From Anaerolineae bacterium (GTDB lineage Bacteria > Chloroflexota > Anaerolineae > SSC4 > Amarolineaceae): a stretch of 10,507 nucleotides of DNA. This document shows, one piece after another, positions 1 to 8,291 of the stretch (the stretch's first letter is position 1; each line of letters begins with the position of its first letter). The translations under genes were made by a program, and so were the position numbers. Where the stretch lies: positions 4,527,406-4,537,912 of the forward strand of contig CP059258.1 of NCBI GenBank assembly GCA_013693795.1, written 5' to 3'. The notes below the pieces were generated by a model. The model did no database searches and was not told where the DNA came from. It saw only the letters and a list, made by a program, of their open reading frames with translations.

Positions 1-777
1 GATGCCTTCTGGTTCCTGGGCGACGGTATCGGCTATGGCCCTCACCCAGTCGAGGCGCTGGAGTTCTGGCAAAGCCTGCCGCCAGGGAACTCGGTCCCGG
101 TAACCATGACGCAGGCATAGTCGGTGCTTTAACCGAAAAGAGCTTCAACGAACGAGCGATTGAGGCACTGGCGATCAACCGAACTACCCTAATAGAGCAA
201 CGCCGGCTTGTTACAGTGGTTATTCGATGCTTTTCCCACCCCAGACGACTGGGTAGTGCGGAAACATATTGGGTGCGATCTGTACGTACTAGTGCACGGC
301 GCCCTGTGGAACCAAGCCGGGCCTCGGGAACACCTGATGCTTTATGTCAAACCTTGGCTGCGTACGCTGGTCATTCACGAGTTGCGCCTACTGTTAGGCG
401 AGGGCACCGAGCAGCCAGGCCGCGCCTGTCTACTCAGTGGGCACACGCATATCCCCAACTTCTGTTATTTGGGAGGCTTATCCAACGGCGAAACTGAAAT
501 CATCTATCCAGGTATCACCTGGGGTAAGCCGCAGCCACTGCCGGCTGCGCCAACATTGATCAATCCCGGCAGCGTTGGTCAGCCACGCGACCGTGACTGG
601 CGAACTAGCTACGCCGTGCTGGACACCGAAGCCGCCACGGTTACCTTTCATCGGTTGGAATATCCGGTCGAGCAGACCCAACGCGATATGCGCCGGTTAG
701 GTTTCGACCAGTTTCAGCGCGAACGTCTCAAGCGTGCGTATGCACCGGATGATTGGCCGGTGGGGTGGAAGGCGTGA
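1..777 (+). CDS. Metallophosphoesterase, 5'-truncated by window and split by two frame changes
   Basis: This is a calcineurin-like metallophosphoesterase of the YfcE/Metallophos_2 type, a metal-dependent phosphodiesterase or phosphatase whose substrate cannot be told from sequence. The window opens inside the gene. Frame 1 (1 to about 90) reads FLGDGIGYGPHPVEAL, which carries the GD metal-binding motif. The GNHD motif (99-110) lies in frame 3, followed by AGIVGALTEKSFNE. From about 208 frame 1 resumes with LVHGALWN, the LSGHTHIPNF metal/catalytic motif and LINPGSVGQPRDRD, all in family order, ending at TGA 775-777. The first metal ligands (DxH) would lie upstream of base 1. A -1 change near 85-98 and a +1 change near 195-215 cancel each other, so the protein is probably intact in the organism. 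The TTG at 208 is not a real start. The region is GC-rich, unlike the genes that follow. Confidence 0.85.
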
Positions 778-823
778 GACGGGTATCGCTCTATCATAGC
801 TTGTGTATTATTGGGGTAAGACC

Positions 824-3196
824 ATGAATCTACGTAATATCCAAAAGCACGTCCCGAAAATGGTATTTTTAAAAGGTGACCTCTCGAACATATGGAACTG
901 TAGTGTTGTTTTGGCTATTATTGCTGTGGTACCATTCCTCATGGGTGGAACGACCGCCCAAGGTTCACACCCCGATACTGTCATTGTCTTTCTTGTAGAT
1001 GAAAGTAGAAGCTTGACCGGCGCTGACCAGAGCTACCAAGAACGTCTTTATAATAGTGTTTATTTCATGAAAGAAGCAGTTGGACAAACTTGCCAAAAAT
1101 CAGCCTGCTATTGGGGTGTCAGTAGATTCTCCGAAAACCCAGTCACGCTCGTTCCTCCAAAAGACATCAAGCTATGGGAAGAAAATGATCTAATAGCGCT
1201 TGAAGCACGTCCCGTCGATTTCAATGATCGATCGGATTTTCCAAAAGCATTAGCAACATCTTGCACAATTCTACCTAATGCACAAAATAAAGCAATCATC
1301 TTGTTGACAGATGGGAACCTAAGATCGAAGCAAACCCCGATATCGCTCCAGTTGTTGGCTCAATCTCGCGCAGCCGCTTCATCGAGCAGATCGATCACGC
1401 CGTAAAGTCTTGCTCAAGTAATAAAGTCAGGCTGTACACCCTTCTGATCGATTTTGATCCGCCTAACGATGAACTGCGAGTCTATCAAGATGAAGAGAAA
1501 GATCGATGGAAAGATTGGTCAAATGAAACTGGCGGTTTCTATCTTGAAACCAAAAGCCCAGATAACCCCGAAGCTGTGATCACACTTCTTCAGGCAGTTG
1601 CCAAAAACTGGATTATCGCAAGATATTCCAGTCAGATACACTTCAGATGATAAGCTTATTCTCAGTAACGTTGAACAACATCTCCGTAGAGTTGATATTA
1701 ATGTGGTCGGGTTACAACCTTACAAGCTGGACGTTGATATCCCAGATGAACCAACGACTCAAGATGTGAGCGTGACTACTCGGAAAAATCAAACTCTCGT
1801 AAGAGCGATTAATCCGCCAGTAGGGCTGTGGACGGCTCGAGTCACTGGCTCAGATGATAAGAACCCCTTCATTATACGACAAGTTATGGTTGAACCGCAG
1901 ACATACTCTTTGCAGCTTACCTCCCCGCGACCAGTCTGAGGTCACAATGCAAAGTGATTTGATCATCGAGATTAAAGTACTCGCTAGCGAAGGAAGCGAG
2001 GGCCAGATATTGGGGAAAACTAAGATCACTGGAACGTTAACGGACTCATTTGGCGCGTCTACAACCCTCGATTTTGCTCCAGATGCTCAAAAAGGTGTAT
2101 ACTGGTCAGTAGCGTTCTCGGGTACCATCCCATCAATTGGTTCGTACGTTCTGATTGTTCCGAGTCAGGTCGTTGATGGTGTATTGCTTGAGGAGTTACG
2201 TGCAGATTTCAAGATCATAGATGAACCTTTCATCGATGACTGGGCTGAACTTAGAAGGCATCTCTATCGAGGCGGGCAAAACCATAACCTTATCAGTGAA
2301 AATCGGCAATCACCAGTTGCTGACCGGTCCTCCTAAATTGCAGGTGGTCTTTTCGAATGATGTAGATGGTGATACAATGCGCCCATCGGTTATAGGAATT
2401 GAACATCGTGCAGGTGAATTTGAGATTCCTTTTACCGTACCACAACCTATTGGTATTCAAACCAACTATAAGGTATGGGTCCGACTGATTGGAGATATTA
2501 CCAAACAAGGCATCAGTTTCCCAGATAAGGACTCTCCAACTACTCGATTAATCACAGTCCTACCCGTGTCAACGCCGCAGCCCACGCATACAGCCACACC
2601 TCAACCTCCGGCTGGTCCTTCACTTCCTATCGATCCACAACTTCTCAAAGGCGTGGCACTTAGGATCACTGGGGTTTATGCTTTGGCCTGTTTGGTAGTG
2701 ATTCTGGCTTGGTTGTCGGCAATCCGCTCAGAAAAGCCGTATAGGAAGTTTATTATGGCTGATCAAGCTTTGGGGCTACCCTTGATCATTATGACTTGGC
2801 CATATGCAAAAGGATTTCGCAATATCCGAGACAGTCTTTCTCTGACCGGCCTCAGCGAACAGACCACCGGCAACGCCGATGAAGACAATGGGATCAACGA
2901 CGTTATCGTCTATCTCGAGAAGAAGTTTGGGTCACACGCCAAAGTCGCTGCAAAAAATGAAAGACTGGGACCAAGCCTTCGGCGCGATCCAAGGAGGATT
3001 GAAGCCAAACAGTCCCCATAATTCGATTTATATAGCTGGGGCTAGCCAAGCTATCAAGAGTATCATCGAAGATTGTTTGGTTGCACATGAAACGGGAACA
3101 TCGAAAAAGGATACGCCAACACCTGCGGATTTGTATTATGATCTTCTCAATAAGGGGTTTGATCCGATTCTGCCAAGGCACCCGCAGGCAATGTAA
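824..3196 (+). CDS. Membrane-anchored vWA-domain protein with beta-sandwich repeats and Pro/Thr stalk (frame-broken)
   Basis: Reconstructed length is about 790 residues. ATG 824 is chosen because GGGG (813-816) lies 7 bases upstream; the GTG at 803 is also in frame. Residues 26-45 are a signal-peptide-like hydrophobic stretch ending TTAQG. A von Willebrand A domain follows: VIVFLVDESRS supplies the MIDAS DxSxS (Asp codon 998-1000), RSDFPKAL matches the usual 'TDF..AL' loop with Ser for Thr, and LLTDG (about 1301-1315) gives the MIDAS Asp. After the domain come several beta-rich segments (about 1620-2560) resembling Ig-like folds, a Pro/Thr stalk (about 2566-2640), one membrane helix (about 2644-2730, ACLVVILAWL) and a cytosolic tail of roughly 155 residues. 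Predicted topology is outside for vWA and inside for the tail. Frame changes lie near 1318-1335, 1600-1625, 1920-1927 (CCCC), 2250-2262 and 2952-2957 (A6). vWA domains bind protein ligands through a metal; the ligand here is unknown. Confidence 0.8.
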
Positions 3197-3216
3197 CCTT
3201 GATACCACCCTATCTT

Positions 3217-3221
3217 GGAGG
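3217..3221 (+). promoter_or_regulatory. Ribosome binding site for the 3230 gene
   Basis: GGAGG stands 8 bases before ATG 3230. It decides that start over the in-frame TTG at 3215, which overlaps the site itself. The gap from the vWA gene's stop is only 33 bases, consistent with co-transcription. Confidence 0.7.
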
Positions 3222-3229
3222 TTGAAACT

Positions 3230-4391
3230 ATGATATTCAGAGCTAAAAGCAATCGAGCGCAGGGTGACGAAAAGCCTCCTACATATCTTGAAGAAGTAGA
3301 GGTGTTGCGAAGGAAGGCACTCAACTATTGTGGGAAGGCACCAGAACTGGATTCGACAAGTGGTACGCAACTGAAGGACTTAGTTAAGGAAGCCCAAAAG
3401 CTATATAGCAGGTACTTCTACTTTTCAATGGCTGTACCGCAACTCCAATCCGAGCCGATCACAGACTCAGTGAATGGTATTCGGCGTACATCTGTGTTCC
3501 GTTGGGGAACGAGGAAGCAACACCAAGCTCGCAAGGACGACATGAGCCTCTGTTAATAGTCATCGAGAGCCAACAAACGTGAACGTTATCCAATTTGCTT
3601 CGGAGGCGCTAACTAGGGAATTGGACTTGTCGCGATGGGCTTCGCAATGTTTGGCTCACTTCGCTTTCTACACCGACCTTTTATACAAGCTTAAGAGATT
3701 TCATAAAGGTAGTTCTGTTGTATTCCCCCAACACCCTGAAGCAACCCAATTCCTCTCGTTGACGACCTCAGGGAATAAGGCTGACGTACGTGGCATGGCC
3801 GAAGCGCGTGTGATACTGGCTGAGTTGAATGATTTGTCATCCGAAAGCACGAGCGAATTCACATCAATCGTATACGAATGGGCCATACAGAGAAGTAAGG
3901 AGTTGACTGAGACCAAGGTCCCAATGTCGCCTGAACTAGCGATCATGAACGCATGTTTGTCTTACTGGATTTCTATTCTTAAGGATAACGGTGACCAGGA
4001 GCTGAGCGCTATCTGGGCGTCAAGCTCGTGGTTCCCCGTTGGTGGGAACAGCGACGAGCAAAGGCAGTCGATATTGATTTATTTGAAAGTCGCTGATGGG
4101 ACTAAGACCGAAGGAGGATACGTTGCAGCTCAGGACCGAGAGTATGTTTTGAGCATCTCTGATACAGACATGTCTCGTTACATATTAATCACCAATAAGT
4201 TAGGATGTATAGTGGTCTTGAATGACGGACATACAGAGATTGAGTGGAACCTTAATGTGCCGAACTCTATCCTTATGAGCGAGACAGACTTAATATACGT
4301 AACTGTGAACTGCTCAGGACCTAAAAGCCCTCCGATACACGGACGTTTTAAACTTATGGTTAGTAACAAGGAAGACGCGGCCCAGATGTGA
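3230..4391 (+). CDS. Hypothetical soluble protein of unknown fold (frame-broken)
   Basis: I do not recognise this protein. Reconstructed length is about 386 residues, with no signal peptide, membrane helix, P-loop or other familiar motif. Residues up to about 75 are helical and charged (PPTYLEEVEVLRRKA). A middle part in frame 1 (about 3455-3570) reads SEWYSAYICVPLGNEEA and HEPLLIVIESQQ. Frame 3 then continues with NVIQFASEALTRELDLSRW, a mainly helical region, and a beta-rich C-terminus (about 4075-4380, SILIYLKVADG, YILITNKLGCIVVLND, LIYVTVN). Frame changes fall near 3440-3455 and 3565-3575, so an ORF caller would report two unrelated pieces. Its stop (TGA 4389-4391) overlaps the next gene's GTG. 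A position between a surface vWA protein and an ATPase suggests a cytosolic adaptor, but that is inference only. Confidence 0.65.
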
Positions 4392-5046
4392 GTCGGTGCA
4401 GAGATGATGAATTTGGTTTGGATCAGCTCAACCACGACAGTAACCGTGCAACACAAACACAAGAACAGATATTGTTTGATGCATTGAGTAAGGCTGTCCA
4501 TCAGGCTTTCGCTGTTGAAAACCCTGACCGTCTGAATGAACTGGGAGTCCTGATTGATGCACGCTGTGGTCGATTTCTGAGAGAAGCGGTTGCCAGCCAG
4601 ATCGATCTTGCAAAGGAACTCATTAAACGGACTGTCGCTGTGATCATTCAAGACGGTTGGTGGTATATATCGCGGCCACAGATCGAAACAGCCATAGAGC
4701 AATTAGTCAGCCCGATCAAAATAGCGGCATAAACCCGCTCGTGGACCAGTATATTGAAAGCTGCTTTCACAAGAGTTCTATCATCTGTAGCGGTCTTTCT
4801 CACATGCATGCTAAGCTTGTCTTGCTTGAAGTCTGGGACTTGCGCGATGAGTACAAAGAGATTACTATTCCAGTTGTTGTGAATAAGTCTCTGCGGTCGA
4901 AACACGATCAACTCGGACGGGATTCTGTTAACATCCCTGGCATATTGAATGAACTAGTGCGAAGTGGACTACTGATAGAGTCGAAGGGACGTTATCAATT
5001 CGCCAACGGATTTGTCAAATCATGGGTGCAGCGCCAATATATATGA
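4388..5046 (+). CDS. Small helical protein ending in a winged-helix-like segment, no P-loop (frame-broken)
   Basis: Reconstructed length is about 219 residues. GTG 4388 overlaps the upstream stop (GTGA), with AAGGAAG at 4368-4374; no in-frame ATG competes nearby. The N-terminal half is helical (EQILFDALSKAVHQAF, LNELGVLIDARCGRFLREAV). A -1 change near 4705-4720 moves from frame 2 to frame 1, where NPLVDQYIESCFHK leads to a C-terminus reading ILNELVRSGLLIESKGRYQFANGF. That last pattern, helix then GLL then a beta hairpin then (R)YxFxxxF, is typical of the winged helix closing STAND/AAA-type ATPases. The ATPase encoded next carries a similar ending (RFFCEAFSVFVEQK). No Walker motifs are present, so this may be a P-loop-less paralogue or partner of that ATPase. 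Its stop TGA 5044-5046 overlaps an ATG at 5043. Confidence 0.6.
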
Positions 5047-5132
5047 CGCAAGACGGTTCTGATGTACCGCAAGACCTGGCCGCCAGTGCGCACCAGCCGC
5101 ATGTTCTTTTAATCTCATGGGGAGAATCGTAA
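5043..5132 (+). CDS. 29-codon small ORF, or displaced N-terminus of the ATPase
   Basis: ATG 5043 overlaps the preceding stop as ATGA, and its TAA (5130-5132) overlaps ATG 5132 as TAATG. The ORF therefore fills the whole gap between two genes with coupled signals at both ends. The peptide is 29 residues, starting MTQDGSDVPQDL and ending HVLLISWGES. There is no membrane segment and I recognise no family. Given how often frames change in this window, it may equally be the true N-terminus of the ATPase, joined by one indel near 5120-5132 to the segment starting SSQCEWVYNITN. The GGGGAG site at 5119-5124 favours a separate start at 5132; the perfect ATGA overlap favours a gene start at 5043. Confidence 0.4.
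   Translation: MTQDGSDVPQDLAASAHQPHVLLISWGES
5119..5124 (+). promoter_or_regulatory. Ribosome binding site for the ATPase gene
   Basis: GGGGAG lies 7 bases before ATG 5132. It supports translation starting at 5132, upstream of the P-loop, rather than at ATG 5196, which has no comparable site. The same hexamer precedes the membrane gene starting at 6768. Confidence 0.6.
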
Positions 5133-6715
5133 TGAGTTCCCAATGCGAATGGGTTTATAACATTACAAATCAGTCGCGAGCCAAAGAAGTCGAAAATGCA
5201 AAAGATCCTCAAGGATCCTGATGTAGGTATTCTTCACATATTTGGCGACAGAGGAATTGGCAAAAGAACTCTGATCCAGTGTCTGGCACACGAATTAATG
5301 TCTGGGGAGTCTGATTTTACCCGCGTATTCATGAGTGATCTACTCAGCAACCCGTTTGTATTGGAGGAATGGAATGCCGATAAGTGTGACTGGATAACCT
5401 ATCATGAACTCCCTAATCGATCTCTAGTGGGTGCACTTCAAGTTCTGTTTCGCGACTACTCTGCGAATCGTAATGATGGTTCCCATGCCGGTGATCTCAC
5501 AAATGGCCTTCAGTCAACAGACCACGCAGAGAATGGGGAAGGAAATTTGCATGTTCAGCAAAACGACGAATTCGTACCCGACACGCCTCTCCAAGTTGAG
5601 AACGAAAAGGAATTACATGCTACAAAAGCAGAAGATGCTGACGACACAGCTAACTTAGGCGAGCCACGAGATGAGGCTAAGACCGCTTCTGGGAAAGAAT
5701 TGCGGCGAAAACGAGTTCTGGTGGTGCTAAGGGATTACGCAGATCCGAGTCTACAGAAACCCATAATTGAAAAACCTGCCATTACTATGATCCAGAATCT
5801 CATGAAGCAAAAGCGTCTCCTACTGATCCTTGTGTCCGAGGCAAACCTGCTCGACAGGAGCTACAATGTGAGCCAGAGATTGGAAGCTTATCGAACACTT
5901 TTCTATACAACCAGAGGCTGGCAGTTCAAGGTTGGTCTATTGTCCACTGAGGATGCAACAAAGTGTGCTATTGGATTGTCATTTCAACGCAGTGCAGTAG
6001 GTAGTGGACAAGCACATCCACCGACCAATAACCAAGTGTGTGCAATTCTTCAAGCCGCCGGTCCTCATCCAGGACAAATAGATCAAGCAGTAGTCAGTCT
6101 TGGGTCACATAAAGACGATGAATCTTTAGGACAGTTCCTCGTCAACAAGCTTCTACAAGGAAACAAAGCCATCTATGAAGCAATATGGAACGGCTTGCAG
6201 CAAAGAGAGAAGTCGGTGCTTCTGACCTATGGCTTGATGAAACGAAACAAGCTAACCCGAGCGAATGCACAAACAATACTGGCGCAGCAAATCGAAGATT
6301 TCTATGCTACTGACACTGATTTTCGTGATGTTGAGAAAAACGTGGTGATCCTTGGAGTCGAGTCGGTCAGTGTCTATTGCCATGGTCTACCGAAGGCGAA
6401 GATCGATTCTTTTGCGAGGCATTTAGTGTCTTTGTTGAGCAGAAGCTGCCCCAGGAGCCGTCATATAATTCAGTTTCCACCTGGAGAGTATATGTGCGAA
6501 CACCTACTTTTCTTTTCTTCACGATACTTGCTAGTATGGTTGTGGGTTTTGTGATGCTCTTGCTCGCCATAGTATTTCATCTACCACGACTATTAGCGGC
6601 GTTGCCACCTTTGCTGCTGATTGCGGCGTTTTCGTGGTCTTTGTGCTGTCACATATACCAGCCCTCAAGAGGCGATATAATACTTCTGGTATTGACTAGC
6701 GACACTCAGCGATAA
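5132..6715 (+). CDS. STAND/AAA-like P-loop ATPase with acidic insert and C-terminal membrane helices (frame-broken)
   Basis: Reconstructed length is about 527 residues. Frame 2 gives MSSQCEWVYNITNQSRAKEVE; an extra A in the AAAA run near 5190-5196 moves to frame 3. Walker A is GDRGIGKRT (5244-5270). An acidic, low-complexity stretch of about 80 residues (5460-5706, rich in Asp, Glu, Asn and Gln) precedes the Walker B-like strand VLVVLRD (5715-5735). A sensor-1-like strand LLLILVSE follows, then LLSTEDATKCA and AAGPHPGQIDQAV, resembling the GxP element of STAND ATPases, then a winged-helix-like segment (QREKSVLLTYGLM, LTRANAQTIL). A -1 change near 6345-6365 leads to RFFCEAFSVFVEQKL and two hydrophobic helices (about 6515-6655). 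It is probably a membrane-tethered signalling ATPase with the P-loop domain in the cytosol. STAND versus AAA_16 assignment is by motif spacing only. The frame-3 tail to 6554 is not the native C-terminus. Confidence 0.75.
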
Positions 6716-6751
6716 TAAGCCAGAGAGGCCTGGCAAGTTCGCTTTCATGAT

Positions 6752-6757
6752 GGGGAG
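6752..6757 (+). promoter_or_regulatory. Ribosome binding site for the 6768 gene
   Basis: GGGGAG lies 10 bases before ATG 6768. The in-frame ATGs at 6747 and 6750 have no such site and sit just before or over it, so the later start is preferred. Confidence 0.5.
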
Positions 6758-6767
6758 TTCACAAGCT

Positions 6768-7406
6768 ATGAGACAATATTTCCGACATTACTTCGGGCTT
6801 ACTCACGGGATTCAAGCGGATCAGCTAAGTCGGTTCCTGAGTAGCGGCGACAATCTCATCCTGGCTCTCCTGGGACTTCCTTTGGCGCTAACGTTCCAAC
6901 AAATCACTACTGCATGGCTGCCTGACCGCGCGTATCCTGATCCTGCGCGTCATTTGCTTGTACCGGCGTTTGGTGTGATGTTGTTATTCGTGCTCTTCGC
7001 AGTCGCATTGGGTGTCAGCAGTTATATTATGATTTACTGGCAAGTTTACCGCAAACAAAAGCCGGTCTTTACAAATTTCTTTCTGATCATCGTGTGTATT
7101 CTCGTAGTATCATGTGTCCTTATGGGCAGTGCAGCTGAGGAAGGCCGGCTAACTCAGAACGCTGAAAAACCTTGGATCGACTCCATTTCTTCCAATCAAC
7201 AGTTCATGATTTTCTTGTGCATATTCACTTTATCTCTACTAGGAGCAATCGCTATCATAGCACCAGATCTGTATTGTTTCGATTTCACCAATTTGAGTAA
7301 ACCGGTTCCATGTGGTCACTCGGCAAATATCTCCTTTGTAAAGGCAGTTATAATAGTAGTGCCTTTTGTAGTCTTCTGGTTAGCCTTGTGTTTCACTGGA
7401 CTTTGA
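6768..7406 (+). CDS. Five-helix integral membrane protein, unknown function
   Basis: This gene encodes 212 residues in one unbroken frame, with five hydrophobic segments: LILALLGLPLALTF, then a long one (LLVPAFGVMLLFVLFAVALG), FFLIIVCILVVSCVLM, FMIFLCIFTLSLLGAIAI and AVIIVVPFVVFWLALCF. Between helices 3 and 4 is a polar loop (EEGRLTQNAEKPWIDS). The N-terminal stretch MRQYFRHYFGLTHG is basic and aromatic, consistent with a cytosolic start. No transporter or enzyme motif was recognised. It follows the ATPase by about 50 bases and shares the lower-GC composition of the block, so it is probably the last gene of that operon. It may be the membrane partner of the ATPase or of the vWA protein, but this is inferred from position only. 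Confidence 0.7.
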   Translation: MRQYFRHYFGLTHGIQADQLSRFLSSGDNLILALLGLPLALTFQQITTAWLPDRAYPDPARHLLVPAFGVMLLFVLFAVALGVSSYIMIYWQVYRKQKPVFTNFFLIIVCILVVSCVLMGSAAEEGRLTQNAEKPWIDSISSNQQFMIFLCIFTLSLLGAIAIIAPDLYCFDFTNLSKPVPCGHSANISFVKAVIIVVPFVVFWLALCFTGL

Positions 7407-7486
7407 ACCTCACAACCGAATAGATACACTAGTGTAGTTTTCATTGCAACGAGTTGGGACCCAGGTCGATTTCCCCAAATCTCAGC

Positions 7487-7507
7487 GGCCAGGTCATCTA
7501 CCTGGCC
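7487..7507 (+). terminator. Perfect 8-bp hairpin downstream of the cassette
   Basis: GGCCAGGT (7487-7494) and ACCTGGCC (7500-7507) form a perfect stem with a 5-base CATCT loop. It lies 80 bases after the stop of the 6768 gene and 38 bases before the next start. No T-tract follows on either strand, so a classic intrinsic terminator is not shown; it could be a leader structure or an operator for the 7546 gene. The rest of 7407-7545 shows no gene. Confidence 0.35.
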
Positions 7508-7545
7508 TATATGGGCAAAAAGCAGAATAACAGAAGCTCCCGCCA

Positions 7546-8291
7546 ATGATTTTGTGGGTTCTAATCATCCTTTGGCTTTGCCTCGCTATTATAGTTTTCA
7601 GAATCGACGGCGTACTTGCGACTGGGTTCAGGCCGCGCCTAATTACCCTTCTCGCCGCGATCTTGATCCTGGGCAGCTACTTCTTCCAAGACTGGCTGCG
7701 ATTCAGTTTCATCGAGTACTTTCGGGCCGGCAGAGGACCACTGATTGGCCTGGCGCCCGACGTGCTCGAACGGTTGGGCCTGAAAGGCCTTTCTCCTCTA
7801 TTACGCGTCATCCTGGGTGCAACCGGCCTTAAGGGATGGCAGCTGATGCTGGTGCCCTTCTATGGCATGGGAACCCGATTAGCCACCATCGTTCCTTTGG
7901 CGATTGCCATTCTATCCCTGTGCTGGCTTCCCTGGGGCACATCACAGGCAGGCAGTCGCTTGTGCAAAGTGGCCGGCACTTTGATGTTGTCAACTGGCCT
8001 GGTTGCATTGATCGCCCTGGCAATATCGCTGCCTGACCTGGATGCCATGGGCGTCTACGGCCACAACCAGGTCGATTGGGCCTGCTCACAACCCTGCTGG
8101 GGCTCGGGCTTGGCCCGTGGCTTACACTGCTAGGACTTGCTTTGCTCTGCATCGGCGGCCTGGTGGAGATTGGAGATCCAGGCCGGCGTGAGATCAATAC
8201 ACCACAGGGGACCCATGGCCGTCATAGTGTTTGCGGTTCTTTTTCTGGGCAGCCTGGCGGGCATGATTCTCCGCACACGTCAGGACCGTGA
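7546..8291 (+). CDS. Five-helix membrane protein, paralogue of the next gene (frame-broken)
   Basis: ATG 7546 begins ILWVLIILWLCLAIIVF, the first of five hydrophobic segments; the others are LITLLAAILILGSYFF, LATIVPLAIAILSLCWL, LMLSTGLVALIALAISL and, after a -1 change near 8070-8080, LLTTLLGLGLGPWLTLLGLA. Between helices 2 and 3 is a loop of about 55 residues rich in Leu and Gly (LERLGLKGLSPLLRVIL). The native end is uncertain. The frame carrying helix 5 reads to TGA 8289-8291, overlapping the next gene by 77 bases, but another small indel could end it at TGA 8189-8191. No strong ribosome binding site precedes ATG 7546. Topology and loop sizes match the gene at 8215, pointing to tandem duplication. 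I know no family with a stated function for it. Composition is GC-rich, unlike the preceding operon. Confidence 0.65.

Noticed and set aside
803-3196. Interpretation of the vWA region as several separate small genes
   Set aside because: The pieces lack start signals, each ends in an atypical tail, and together they form one coherent signal-vWA-beta-stalk-helix-tail protein.
2903-3370. 155-residue ORF on the minus strand
   Set aside because: It lies opposite the vWA tail and the start of the 3230 gene, has Cys/Arg-rich composition without motifs, and spans two + strand genes with better start signals.
4178-4702. 174-residue ORF on the minus strand
   Set aside because: It is opposite two overlapping + strand genes, has no ribosome binding site or motif, and its composition looks like a reverse-strand shadow.
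5047-5095. CGCAAGAC direct repeat (about 5047-5054 and 5068-5075)
   Set aside because: Only two 8-base copies are present; this is within chance and probably coding sequence.
5196-5198. ATG 5196 as the ATPase start
   Set aside because: It leaves almost no sequence before the P-loop and lacks a ribosome binding site, whereas ATG 5132 has GGGGAG and reads coherently into the domain after removing one A.
7316-7546. 76-residue minus-strand ORF reaching into the 7407-7545 gap
   Set aside because: Its opening residues look protein-like, but it runs into the coding end of the 6768 gene and has no start signal or family resemblance.
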